From contig DBQO01000001.1 of the NCBI GenBank assembly GCA_002305275.1, forward strand, positions 59,716-123,715: DNA of 64,000 bases, read 5' to 3'. Positions 9,021-17,499 of this stretch are shown piece by piece. Within the stretch, counting starts at the first letter, position 1. Each line of letters opens with the position of its first letter. The notes beneath the pieces were generated by a model. The model saw nothing but the letters and a program-made list of their open reading frames with translations, made no database searches and was not told the origin of the DNA. Origin of the DNA: Bacteroidales bacterium UBA1392. GTDB lineage: Bacteria > Bacteroidota > Bacteroidia > Bacteroidales > UBA932. The position numbers and the translations under genes are program-made.

Positions 9021-10310
9021 TTATTTTTTCGCATTTATCGCAGCCTCGTAGACCCTCTTGACCTTGGCTGCTGCGTGGTCCCACTTCAACGAATTAACCT
9101 CTTCAAGGCCACTATCTATCGCCATTTTTGAAAGGGCCGGATAATTGAGCAAGCCATAGATCGCATCTGCAAGGGCATCTATGTCCCAGAAATCTACCTT
9201 GATGGCATATCTTAACACCTCGGCTACACCTGACTGTTTGGAAATGATGGTAGGCACATTGGAAATCATAGCCTCAAGGGGTGAGATACCGAAGGGTTCA
9301 GAGACTGAAGGCATCACATAGACATCGGAATATGCAAACATACGCTGTACATCCTGTCCTCTCAAAAAGCCTGTAAGGTGGAATCTGTCTGATATGCCCA
9401 ATTGTGCCACACGTTTAATGGAACGATTCATCAAATCACCGCTTCCTGCCATAACGAAGCGAACATTCGGATACATTTTCAGTACCTTATTGGCAGCCTC
9501 AATAAAATATTCGGGACCTTTCTGGAAGGTAATGCGACCAAGGAAGGTGACAATTTTTTCTTTCACACCCCGCTGCACTTCGATATCACTGCGGCCTGAA
9601 AAATCCACTGCATTGTGTACGGTGATAACCTTGGAGGGATCTATGCCATATTTATTGATTACGATGTTGCGTGTCAGATTACTAACGGTTATGACCTTAT
9701 CAGCTTCGCGCATGCCTGTCTGCTCCAGACGGAATACTTCTGAATTGACGTTTTCGCCCGTACGGTCAAACTCCGTGGCATGAACGTGGATTACCAACGG
9801 CTTCCCGGAAACCTTCTTTGCAGCTATGCCTGCCAGATTGGTAAGCCAATCATGCGCATGGATGACATCAAATTGATGCTGTTGAGCAATAGCACCGGCA
9901 ACCATTGCATAACGGGCCACCTCTTCCATAAGGTTTGCCCCATATTTGCCGGAAAACTTATATTTCTCCTTAAAGTAACCCTTAAACTCTTCGGTCTGAT
10001 ATTTCTGCTCCTCCGTCATCAGTTCTCTGAATGAGATCGGATCAATGTAAGGTCTGAGATTGGAACCCACACGGAGAAAATCCACCTTACCCAAAAACTC
10101 GTCAATATTCTTGCAAGTATCATAAACAGCCACATCGCTGGCATTTATTATCCTTACCGCGCTTTGGTCCTCATCCCCGGAAGCAGAAGGCATCACGAAA
10201 AGCACTTCCACATTGTGGTGGGCAAGTCCTTTCGTCAATCCGTAACAGGCGGTACCCAAGCCACCTGCAATATGAGGAGGAAACTCCCATCCGAACATCA
10301 GCACTCTCAT
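9021..10310 (-). CDS. GT4 family glycosyltransferase (glycogen locus)
   Basis: 429 aa GT-B enzyme. The N-terminal Rossmann half starts MRVLMFGWEFPPHIAGGLG, a lysine-free version of the usual KxGGL loop, and has DVIHAHDWLTNLAG. The C-terminal half has FLGRITFQKGPEYFIEAA and SVSEPFGISPLEAMISNVPT with the ExxxxxxxE donor-binding motif typical of GT4. It resembles bacterial glycogen/starch synthase-like proteins, but the acceptor and donor are not certain. It lies between the debranching enzyme (2 nt) and GH57 (11 nt), so a role in glycogen initiation or elongation alongside the GT3 domain is an inference from context. Confidence 0.9.
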   Translation of the reverse strand: MRVLMFGWEFPPHIAGGLGTACYGLTKGLAHHNVEVLFVMPSASGDEDQSAVRIINASDVAVYDTCKNIDEFLGKVDFLRVGSNLRPYIDPISFRELMTEEQKYQTEEFKGYFKEKYKFSGKYGANLMEEVARYAMVAGAIAQQHQFDVIHAHDWLTNLAGIAAKKVSGKPLVIHVHATEFDRTGENVNSEVFRLEQTGMREADKVITVSNLTRNIVINKYGIDPSKVITVHNAVDFSGRSDIEVQRGVKEKIVTFLGRITFQKGPEYFIEAANKVLKMYPNVRFVMAGSGDLMNRSIKRVAQLGISDRFHLTGFLRGQDVQRMFAYSDVYVMPSVSEPFGISPLEAMISNVPTIISKQSGVAEVLRYAIKVDFWDIDALADAIYGLLNYPALSKMAIDSGLEEVNSLKWDHAAAKVKRVYEAAINAKK

Positions 10311-10312
10311 GG

Positions 10313-12247
10313 CTACTCCTCCAATTTATATTTGTTTATAAGATATTTGACACGGATAATCTCAGCAGTCGCTGATGCCGATAGTATGGCTCCATGAGGA
10401 TGGTGCGGAGGATCTCCGTCATATATCTCAGCTACCATGCCTATTCCGTGGATATTCATATCCTCCTCAAAACCACTTACCAGTGTTTGTGAAGTGCGTA
10501 GGTAAGAAGCTCCGTAGAGTTTAAGACAAGAGGCAATGTAGGCGCCCAGGAGCCAGGGCCTTGTGCTTCCATTGTGGGTAGCAAGATCACGCTCTATCTG
10601 GTTCCCCTCATAGACCCCTTTATAGTGGGGATTCTTAGGTGAAAGAGTCCTGACCCCACGTGTCGTTATGAGTTCCTGATTGATAGAGCGCAGAATATCA
10701 TCCTGTACCGTCTCACTGACCGGACTGTAGTCGAGGGAGCAAGCATATATCTGGTTAGGTCTCGTACAAATATTCTGTCCAAGACCATCTACGTAGTCTG
10801 CAAGATGACGCCTCGATTCAACCCAGAACATATTGAAGAAATTATCTTCTATTTTTTTCTTAATTGCATCACACTCGCGGGTGAAGTCATTTTCTTTTGC
10901 AAAACTCTTCTCCATCGCAGAAGCGAAGCAAAGTGCGTTATACCAAAAACAATTGGTCTCAACCTGGTATCCTGCACGCTCGGTTACGGGACGGCCTCCG
11001 GCATAGGCATCCATCCAGGTGAGCGGTACACCGGACTTCTGTGCCCATAACAGACCATTATTATGTAGGATCACCTCAGGACGCCCCTGGATAAAGGAGT
11101 GTATGATATCCTTGAGGATTGGCCCATATTTTGACCAAACCTTAGCCGACTCTTTGGTATAAGAGATGAGATGCTGCACCAACTCCGTAAGGCGTAAAGG
11201 AGCCTCAACCTGGTCGCATCCTTTTAGAATGGCCTCATTATGGGTAGCAATGGTATCATCGAGAATGCGCCTGAATAGCTGCACATCACCGTTGTTGTAA
11301 AGAGTCAAACCGGGAAGCGCTACGCAAGTCTCTCTCAACAGACCCGATTCGAGCCAGGAGTATCCGGCACAAATTTCAGTTTTGTCGTTTCGGAATGTAA
11401 AAAGCTGCATTGCTGCATCCCTGAGACAATCCTCATAACTCTCCTGAGGCTCACGTGCATTAAGTTCTCTTGTAAATTTAGCTTTTAGGTTGTTCGGGTT
11501 ACACTCACTAGTTGAGGCGGATAATATTATCGTCTCACCTTTATTGATAGGCATTTCGAAGTATCCTGGAACGAATAGATCTTCGGTACAGTCAAATCCG
11601 CGACGATACTCCTCTCTGTAAACGATGTTGTAGTACCAATCCGGAGAGGGCACATAGTCGCAAGGTTTGGAAATCTGCAAGTTGAGATCGGGAAAACCCT
11701 CGTACATTTTAAAAGCCACTCCGTTTTCTATACTCCTGTAACGGGTATCAGCATCATTATTGGCCCTTGTCAGAGAGTGGATGTTGCGGAATGCAAGAAA
11801 AGGCTTGAGCCTAAGGATAGTGTTGCTATGTGCATCCACAAGGGTATATTTGATCAGCAGCTGGTTTTCATTTTTAGTAGAGAAGATGATGCTTTTGCGG
11901 AACACCATACCGCCGACACGGTATGTGATAACGGGTATGGGGTCCATTTCAAAGTCAATAATATACTTATGACCTTTGGGTTCAAATACGGAGCCATAGT
12001 TATGAATACCGAGGTTAAAAGGTCGTCCGTGCTGAATGAGCGTCTCATCGAGAGAGGACAACAGTATATGCTTGCTCCCGCCGAAATTGTCAACGGGAAC
12101 TGCCAGCAGAGCGTGATATTTTCTCGTATTGCAACACACGATGGTCGTATTTGTATAGCCACCGGCCATATTGGTAGAAATCAACTCCCGCTTGAGAGAG
12201 TATTCGAGATTTACCAGTTCCGATTTGTTGAATTTCAAGTAAGCCAT
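10313..12247 (-). CDS. Glycogen debranching enzyme (amylo-alpha-1,6-glucosidase)
   Basis: 644 aa. The N-terminal domain (SLKRELISTNMAGGYTNTT, then RKYHALLAVP) and the C-terminal (alpha/alpha)6 barrel with TWMDAYAGGRPVTERAGYQVE and YEGNQIERDLATHNGSTRPW match bacterial/archaeal GDE-type amylo-1,6-glucosidases. It hydrolyses alpha-1,6 branch points left by the phosphorylase. It is the first gene after a 98-nt gap that holds a good promoter candidate (12306-12313), and so may start a separate transcript: debranching enzyme-GT4-GH57-GT3/GT35-ribF. No signal peptide is visible. Confidence 0.94.
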   Translation of the reverse strand: MAYLKFNKSELVNLEYSLKRELISTNMAGGYTNTTIVCCNTRKYHALLAVPVDNFGGSKHILLSSLDETLIQHGRPFNLGIHNYGSVFEPKGHKYIIDFEMDPIPVITYRVGGMVFRKSIIFSTKNENQLLIKYTLVDAHSNTILRLKPFLAFRNIHSLTRANNDADTRYRSIENGVAFKMYEGFPDLNLQISKPCDYVPSPDWYYNIVYREEYRRGFDCTEDLFVPGYFEMPINKGETIILSASTSECNPNNLKAKFTRELNAREPQESYEDCLRDAAMQLFTFRNDKTEICAGYSWLESGLLRETCVALPGLTLYNNGDVQLFRRILDDTIATHNEAILKGCDQVEAPLRLTELVQHLISYTKESAKVWSKYGPILKDIIHSFIQGRPEVILHNNGLLWAQKSGVPLTWMDAYAGGRPVTERAGYQVETNCFWYNALCFASAMEKSFAKENDFTRECDAIKKKIEDNFFNMFWVESRRHLADYVDGLGQNICTRPNQIYACSLDYSPVSETVQDDILRSINQELITTRGVRTLSPKNPHYKGVYEGNQIERDLATHNGSTRPWLLGAYIASCLKLYGASYLRTSQTLVSGFEEDMNIHGIGMVAEIYDGDPPHHPHGAILSASATAEIIRVKYLINKYKLEE

Positions 12248-12305
12248 ATAGTTATATTGTAATTATCGTGTTGTTTGCACCTATTTTGACCTTGTTCTGA
12301 ACCTG

Positions 12306-12336
12306 CAAAATTAGATATAAAAATTCAATATTTCAA
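12306..12336 (-). promoter_or_regulatory. Promoter candidate for the debranching enzyme operon
   Basis: In the 98-nt gap after glgB the minus strand has TTG (plus-strand 12334-12336), a 20-nt spacer, then TAATTTTG (12306-12313), matching the Bacteroidota -33 TTG / -7 TAnnTTTG pattern at normal spacing. A transcript would have a leader of roughly 50-60 nt. No obvious hairpin terminates glgB before it. Confidence 0.6.
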
Positions 12337-12345
12337 TTTTGTCAC

Positions 12346-14319
12346 CTAATCGTCATATCTCAAAACGAGAGCGCTGCGACATGGTATATAGAGTGATAGC
12401 AGGTTTTGCCCCTCCTTATACCGGGTAAAGTGCTCTACACCAGCATCATTCCTGCCAAAACCGCCAAATTCCGGAGCATCGCTGTCGAGTATGGGTATCC
12501 ATTTGCCGGCAGGGGCATCAAAACAGTAATTTTCGAAAGAATGTTCCGGATTGAAACTGAAAACGAATAGAAATGCACCTCTGGTAAAGATGAGAATCTT
12601 CTTTTCCTCGTCCTGACGGAGAGATACGATCTTGTATTTCAATATATTGTTGTCGGCAAACAGATGTATCATAGATTTGTCGAAATCACCTAACGATTTG
12701 TAACGGAGATAGTCTGCATCGGCCAATGACCACTGTCTGCGTGCATAGAAATATGACCAGGAATTCCCCTCTCTGGGAAAATCGATCCACTCAGGATGCC
12801 CGAATTCATTACCCATGAAGTTTAGATAGCCGTCACCGGCAGTTGCAAGTGTAACCAGGCGTATCATCTTGTGGAGTGCCATACCCCTGTCTACAATGAT
12901 GTTCTCCGACTCCTTGTTCATGGATGAATACATCTCCTTGTCCATAAGCCGGAATATTATCGTCTTATCTCCTACAAGAGCCTGGTCGTGACATTCCGCA
13001 TAGCTGATGGTCCTCTCGTCAGCACGTTTATTGGTAAGTTGGTAAAAGATCTCTCCCATGCTCCAATCCCAATCCGACAACTCTTTGATCCACTTGATCC
13101 AGTGATCTGCAACACCCATACTCATCCTGAAATCGAATCCAAAGCCACCCTTTTTTATCGGAGATGCCAGACCCGGCATGCCGGACATATCTTCGGCAAT
13201 GGTGAATGCGGTTGGTTTTAATTCCTTTACAAGAATATTGGCAAGACCCAGATAAACCAGCGCATCCTCATCCTGACCGCCGTCAAAATAGCAATCATAC
13301 CCTATGAAATTGCGTTCCAGCCCATGATCATAATAAAGCATGCTGGTAACTCCGTCAAAACGGAATCCATCGAGATTGTACTCCTCCAACCAATATTTAC
13401 AGTTGGAAAGAAGGAAATAGAGTGTCTCGTTCTTACCATAATCAAAGCAGCGCGAATTCCAGGCGGGATGCTCTCCCCTCTCTCCCGCGTGGAAATAGGT
13501 AGTGTAAGAGCCGTCAAGACGGCTGAGACCCTCCACCTCGTTTTTTACTGCGTGAGAATGGACAATATCCATTATTACGGCAATGCCGAGCCTGTGCGCC
13601 TCATCCACCAGTTGCTTGAACTCCTCCGGAGTACCGAATCTGCTGCTAAGGGCAAAAAAATTGGAGACCTGATAGCCAAAAGAACCGTAATAGGGGTGTT
13701 CCTGAAGGGCCATAATCTGTATTGTATTATACCCTCCGGCTGCAATCCTGGGGAGGACATCACGCCTAAATTCGCTAAATCCCGCCACTCTCTCCTCTTC
13801 GGAGCTCATACCGATGTGGGTCTCATAGATCAAAGGGTTTTTCACCCTGCGACGGAATTTTCTCTTCCATTTGTATGGTGCGGATGGGGCCCATACCTGG
13901 GCAGAAAAGATTTTTGTGTGTTCATCCTGGACACAGCGAGTGGCGTAGGAGGGTAGTCGCTCTCCGCCACCGCCCGGCCATTCGACATACCAACGATAAA
14001 GGGTTCCATGGGATATGATTTCCGCAGGTACTACCAACTCCCAATTACCACCGCCGGTAGGTGTAAAAGTATACCTCTCCTCCCTTTTCCAGCCATTGAA
14101 ATCACCTATAAGCCAGATTCTGGTGGCATTGGGTGCCCATTCGCGGAAAACCCATCCCCGGATATCACGATGCAGCACATAGTAAAGATGGTTGTTTACT
14201 ACATCGGACAGGCGGCCCTCTCCGGCCATTTGCCGTTTCTTTTGAAGCACCGTGGCATTACGGCGCTCTATAATCTCCTTGTAGGGTTCAAGGTATTTAT
14301 CTTTTTTATATATTTTCAT
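12346..14319 (-). CDS. glgB: 1,4-alpha-glucan branching enzyme
   Basis: 657 aa from the third possible ATG (14317-14319, MKIYKKDKYLEPYK); two ATGs 9 and 18 nt upstream lie further inside xseB. Architecture: N-terminal CBM48-like domain (REWAPNATRIWLIGDFNGW), GH13 barrel and all-beta C-terminal domain. Catalytic residues are visible: nucleophile Asp in GFRFDGVTSMLYYDHG, acid/base Glu in TIAEDMSGMP and the stabilising Asp in ECHDQALVGDKT. The sequence is closer to eukaryotic branching enzymes (GH13_8) than to E. coli GlgB. The start overlaps the end of xseB by 14 nt, tying glycogen branching to the exonuclease VII operon. Confidence 0.96.
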   Translation of the reverse strand: MKIYKKDKYLEPYKEIIERRNATVLQKKRQMAGEGRLSDVVNNHLYYVLHRDIRGWVFREWAPNATRIWLIGDFNGWKREERYTFTPTGGGNWELVVPAEIISHGTLYRWYVEWPGGGGERLPSYATRCVQDEHTKIFSAQVWAPSAPYKWKRKFRRRVKNPLIYETHIGMSSEEERVAGFSEFRRDVLPRIAAGGYNTIQIMALQEHPYYGSFGYQVSNFFALSSRFGTPEEFKQLVDEAHRLGIAVIMDIVHSHAVKNEVEGLSRLDGSYTTYFHAGERGEHPAWNSRCFDYGKNETLYFLLSNCKYWLEEYNLDGFRFDGVTSMLYYDHGLERNFIGYDCYFDGGQDEDALVYLGLANILVKELKPTAFTIAEDMSGMPGLASPIKKGGFGFDFRMSMGVADHWIKWIKELSDWDWSMGEIFYQLTNKRADERTISYAECHDQALVGDKTIIFRLMDKEMYSSMNKESENIIVDRGMALHKMIRLVTLATAGDGYLNFMGNEFGHPEWIDFPREGNSWSYFYARRQWSLADADYLRYKSLGDFDKSMIHLFADNNILKYKIVSLRQDEEKKILIFTRGAFLFVFSFNPEHSFENYCFDAPAGKWIPILDSDAPEFGGFGRNDAGVEHFTRYKEGQNLLSLYIPCRSALVLRYDD

Positions 14320-14518
14320 CGCTACCATTCCTCTCATTGATAATCCTTTCTATCTTCTCCTGCTCTCCACGTATTGCACTTCGGCAATATTCTATCAGCT
14401 CCATAGCTCTTTTGACGTCATTTTCAATGCCGGAGAGGTCCCTCTCAGGATCTTCTATGCCTACTACGAGCCGTTCCAGCTCGGCAAAGGCCTCTTCATA
14501 ACTCATTTTCTCTTTCAT
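14306..14518 (-). CDS. xseB: Exodeoxyribonuclease VII small subunit
   Basis: 70 aa, the usual XseB size. The motif SYEEAFAELERLVVGIEDPE, with the following predicted helices (DLSGIENDVKRAMELIEYCR), is diagnostic. It binds XseA to form the ssDNA exonuclease. The start overlaps the xseA stop (ATGA-type, 4 nt) and the end overlaps glgB. Confidence 0.95.
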   Translation of the reverse strand: MKEKMSYEEAFAELERLVVGIEDPERDLSGIENDVKRAMELIEYCRSAIRGEQEKIERIINERNGSDENI

Positions 14519-15714
14519 ATAGCATTATTCTTTATTTCGCTTGATACAACCTCACATTCAACCACCGCATCACTGAACATTACTTTAAGTCGCTCTCCCG
14601 GCACGAGTTCCGCACCGGTGGCGATCCTGCGTCCATCTTTTAGCACTACAAGATAACCCTTTTCAATCAGAGTACGCGGATTTGCAGCTATCAGACGCGT
14701 CTGCAAAAGGTCTACCCTACGTAAAGCCTCCGAAGCTTTTAAAGAGACGGCACTCCTGATGCGTACTTTCATATTGTCAAAAAGAGCCAGTTCACGGTGG
14801 CTCTTGCTCTTAAGAGCTAATTTAAGTCGGGAAATCAAGGCTGCCACAGCCTGCTCTTCATGAACAAACATCTCTATGAAAAAATCTGCCAGAGCGGTAG
14901 GAGTCTTAAGGTTGTGCCAGGCAACCATATCTATGACATGGTAATCTTTGTCATGCCCTATGCCGGTAAGAACCGGTAGCGGAAACTGGGCTACATTTAG
15001 CGCAAGGTCATAATCATCAAAACAGACCAAATCCATAACCGAACCGCCACCCCTAAGTATCAATACTGCATCAAATTCATCAATGCGTTGAGCGACAGTA
15101 TCGAGGGCAGCAATAATTCCTGAAGGAGCCTCTGCACCTTGCATCGGAGCAGGAAATAGTGTGGTGGCAAAAGTAAACCCATATTGATTGCCGTGAAGGT
15201 GTTCAATGAAATCGCGGTAACCTGCTGCAGTTTCAGCCGAAATGACCGCCAGACTACGGGGAAGCGCAGGTAACTCAAGAGAAGAGTTAATATCCATCAT
15301 CCCCTCCTCCGAGAGACGTGCAATCGTTCTCTGACGTTCCAATTCCAAATTGCCAACCGTAAAGGAAGGGTCAATATCTCGTATATTTAGCGAAAGGCCG
15401 TATAGCTCACTATAATTTACCTGTACCTTTACCAATATGTTCATTCCGGCTACGATGTCGCTGCCGGTTACGCTACGAAAGTGTGCAGATAAGATGCGAT
15501 AGGTCTGGGCCCATATTACTGCAGAGCATTTTGCGAGCAACCTTCCACTCTTCTCTTCCTTTTCCACTAATGTCAGATAGCAATGGCCTGAGCGATTTAC
15601 GCTGCATTCACTTACCTCCGATCTGACCCATAGAGAATCAGTGAAAGCCTCGGCCAGTACCTCGGAGATATCGCTCTGCAACTGGTACAGAGTATAGAGT
15701 TTTCCATCATCCAT
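14515..15714 (-). CDS. xseA: Exodeoxyribonuclease VII large subunit
   Basis: 399 aa. An N-terminal OB domain (LYTLYQLQSDISEVL, WVRSEVSECSVNRSGHCYLTL) precedes the catalytic region with RGGGSVMDLVCFDDYDLA and FPLPVLTGIGHDKDYHVIDMVA, followed by a coiled-coil region that binds XseB. It degrades single-stranded DNA from both ends. A TATCTTTG box lies only 7 nt before the ATG on the minus strand, so the mRNA may be leaderless. It begins the xseA-xseB-glgB unit, divergent from engB. Confidence 0.96.
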   Translation of the reverse strand: MDDGKLYTLYQLQSDISEVLAEAFTDSLWVRSEVSECSVNRSGHCYLTLVEKEEKSGRLLAKCSAVIWAQTYRILSAHFRSVTGSDIVAGMNILVKVQVNYSELYGLSLNIRDIDPSFTVGNLELERQRTIARLSEEGMMDINSSLELPALPRSLAVISAETAAGYRDFIEHLHGNQYGFTFATTLFPAPMQGAEAPSGIIAALDTVAQRIDEFDAVLILRGGGSVMDLVCFDDYDLALNVAQFPLPVLTGIGHDKDYHVIDMVAWHNLKTPTALADFFIEMFVHEEQAVAALISRLKLALKSKSHRELALFDNMKVRIRSAVSLKASEALRRVDLLQTRLIAANPRTLIEKGYLVVLKDGRRIATGAELVPGERLKVMFSDAVVECEVVSSEIKNNAI

Positions 15715-15721
15715 AACATGA

Positions 15722-15729
15722 CAAAGATA
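15722..15729 (-). promoter_or_regulatory. -7 promoter box for xseA
   Basis: Minus-strand TATCTTTG, a full match to TAnnTTTG, with its G 8 nt from the A of the xseA ATG. Transcription would begin at or next to the start codon. No clear -33 TTG is visible. Confidence 0.5.
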
Positions 15730-15773
15730 ATGATTATTGGGTAAATATATTTCTATAATTCAAGTTACTTCCG

Positions 15774-15781
15774 TACATTTG
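15774..15781 (+). promoter_or_regulatory. -7 promoter box for engB
   Basis: TACATTTG matches TAnnTTTG and lies 19 nt before the engB ATG at 15801, implying a leader of about 12 nt. The divergent xseA box is 44 nt away. Confidence 0.6.
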
Positions 15782-15800
15782 CAAATAAGAATTCAAAGTG

Positions 15801-16409
15801 ATGATTATCAAAAAGGCTATTTTTGCAGGCAGCAGCGAAAGAGTTGCCCAGAAGCCGAAAGCACTCTATCCCGAGTTCGCTTTTATCGGCAGGTCAAATG
15901 TCGGCAAATCATCACTCATAAACTCCTTGTGTCAGAATAAAAAACTTGCCCACACCTCTTCAACTCCCGGCAAGACACAGCTGATCAACCACTTTTTGAT
16001 AAATGACAGTTGGTATCTCGTAGACCTTCCCGGGTACGGCTACGCCAAAATCAGCAAGACCGCTAGAGCCAAATTGGCGAAAATCATAGACGGCTACATA
16101 GACCTTTCTCAGGAAATGATACTGCTTTTTGTCTTACTGGATTCCAGACATGACATCCAACAGATCGATCTCGATTTTTTGATATCTCTCGGAGAGAGAG
16201 CCATTCCATTTTCAATAATTTTTACCAAATGCGACAAATCTCCTAAGAATGTTCTTGAGAAACAGATTGAGAAGAACCGGAACCAACTGCTCGAATATTG
16301 GGAAGAACTTCCTCCCATATTTTTAAGCTCTTCTGTAACCGGTTCAGGCCGTGAAGAAATTCTTTCGTATATTGACTCCATACTCTCAACCCTAAACTCC
16401 GAGCCTTAA
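15801..16409 (+). CDS. engB: Ribosome biogenesis GTPase EngB/YsxC
   Basis: 202 aa from the ATG at 15801; a GTG lies one codon upstream. GTPase motifs: G1 GRSNVGKSSLIN near residue 31, G2 STPGKTQ, G3 DLPGYGYAK, G4 TKCDK. EngB acts in 50S subunit assembly. The last six codons (TLNSEP) and the stop are part of a 7-nt periodic repeat that begins at 16385 and runs to prs, so the natural C-terminus has probably been altered by the repeat. That is a local oddity; the GTPase core is intact. Confidence 0.96.
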   Translation: MIIKKAIFAGSSERVAQKPKALYPEFAFIGRSNVGKSSLINSLCQNKKLAHTSSTPGKTQLINHFLINDSWYLVDLPGYGYAKISKTARAKLAKIIDGYIDLSQEMILLFVLLDSRHDIQQIDLDFLISLGERAIPFSIIFTKCDKSPKNVLEKQIEKNRNQLLEYWEELPPIFLSSSVTGSGREEILSYIDSILSTLNSEP

Positions 16410-16531
16410 CCCGAAACCCCCTAACCTGTAACATACAAACCATAACCCGAACCACTCAACACACAACAAATAACACGCAACCCGCAACCCGTAACACTAC
16501 ATACTCATAACTCTAAACTCAAAACTAAACA
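16385..16531 (+). repeat. Degenerate heptanucleotide array, 21 units (engB-prs)
   Basis: Read in steps of 7 from 16385 the sequence parses without slippage as CTCAACC, CTAAACT, CCGAGCC, TTAACCC, GAAACCC, CCTAACC, TGTAACA and so on to CTCAAAA, CTAAACA. Most units have AAC at positions 4-6, and CGCAACC occurs twice in a row. Units 1-4 contain the end and stop codon of engB. The last unit ends one base before the prs ATG. There are no spacers of constant length, so it is not CRISPR. No gene fits in it. Confidence 0.85.
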
Positions 16532-16532
16532 T

Positions 16533-17486
16533 ATGGTACATAGCGATCATCAATTCAAAATCTTCTCCTGCAGAAACTCGCGCTATCTAGCCGAAAAAAT
16601 TGCCAAAAACCTACATACGGAGCTTGGCAAGTCTGAAGTAACCGTATTTAGTGACGGAGAATTTCAACCGGCATTTCTGGAAAGCGTTCGCGGAGCTACA
16701 GTCTTCATCGTCCAGTCGACATTCCCCCCTACTGAGAATCTGTTCGAACTATTACTAATGATTGATGCAGCAAGAAGGGCATCAGCCTACAAGGTGATTG
16801 CCGTAATCCCCTATTTCGGTTGGGCAAGACAAGACCGAAAGGACCGTCCGAGAGTCTCCATCGGCGCAAAACTGGTGGCCAATCTTCTCCACGCCGCCGG
16901 TTGCGATAGGGTTATGACCGCTGACCTTCACGCTGATCAAATTCAAGGATTTTTTGACTTCCCCGTTGACCACATCTATGCCAGCAATCTTTTTCTTTCC
17001 TATATTAAAGGCCTGAAACTGGAAAATCTATCCATAGCCTCTCCGGATATGGGTGGTGCCAAGAGGGCAAATGCCTATTCCAGGATACTCAGCGTACCGA
17101 TGATCATTTGCCATAAATCCCGCGAAAAAGCTAATGTTGTTGGAACTATGACGGCCATAGGCGATGTGGAGAATAGAAATATAGTTATTGTAGACGACAT
17201 TGTCGATACTGCAGGTACCATAACCAAATGTGCAGATATGCTGCTGGATAAAGGCGCCATAAGTGTAAGGGCAGTCTGCACACATGCCGTGCTTTCCGGT
17301 AATGCCTGTGCTCGCGTCGCCAAATCCGGCATAAAAGAATTTATCGTTACCGACACTATCCCCATGAGGCAGGATCCGGAAACCGACATATCCAAGTTTA
17401 CCGTTCTTTCCATAGCCGAAACTTTTGCTGATGTTATCGAAAAGGTCTACAAGTTCAAGTCCATCAGCGACACATTTGTATTCTAG
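16533..17486 (+). CDS. prs: Ribose-phosphate pyrophosphokinase (PRPP synthetase)
   Basis: 317 aa, normal length. Motifs: FSDGEFQP near residue 40, YFGWARQDRKDRPR, the divalent-cation site MTADLHADQIQGFFD and the PRPP loop VIVDDIVDTAGT. It makes PRPP from ribose 5-phosphate and ATP for nucleotide and NAD synthesis. The coding start abuts the heptamer array, with no Shine-Dalgarno sequence. It is probably transcribed with engB and with nadE 13 nt downstream. Confidence 0.97.
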   Translation: MVHSDHQFKIFSCRNSRYLAEKIAKNLHTELGKSEVTVFSDGEFQPAFLESVRGATVFIVQSTFPPTENLFELLLMIDAARRASAYKVIAVIPYFGWARQDRKDRPRVSIGAKLVANLLHAAGCDRVMTADLHADQIQGFFDFPVDHIYASNLFLSYIKGLKLENLSIASPDMGGAKRANAYSRILSVPMIICHKSREKANVVGTMTAIGDVENRNIVIVDDIVDTAGTITKCADMLLDKGAISVRAVCTHAVLSGNACARVAKSGIKEFIVTDTIPMRQDPETDISKFTVLSIAETFADVIEKVYKFKSISDTFVF

Positions 17487-17499
17487 AAACCTTTATGAT

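Noticed and set aside
9010..9084. Longer start for the GH57 gene
   Set aside because: The extra 25 residues overlap the GT4 gene in another frame and precede the conserved MKSICLYFQVHQP start.
13324..13956. 210-aa plus-strand open frame
   Set aside because: Antisense shadow of glgB; the branching enzyme reads cleanly across it.
16385..16531. CRISPR-like repeat array
   Set aside because: Units are 7 nt and contiguous, with no constant-length unique spacers and no cas genes nearby.
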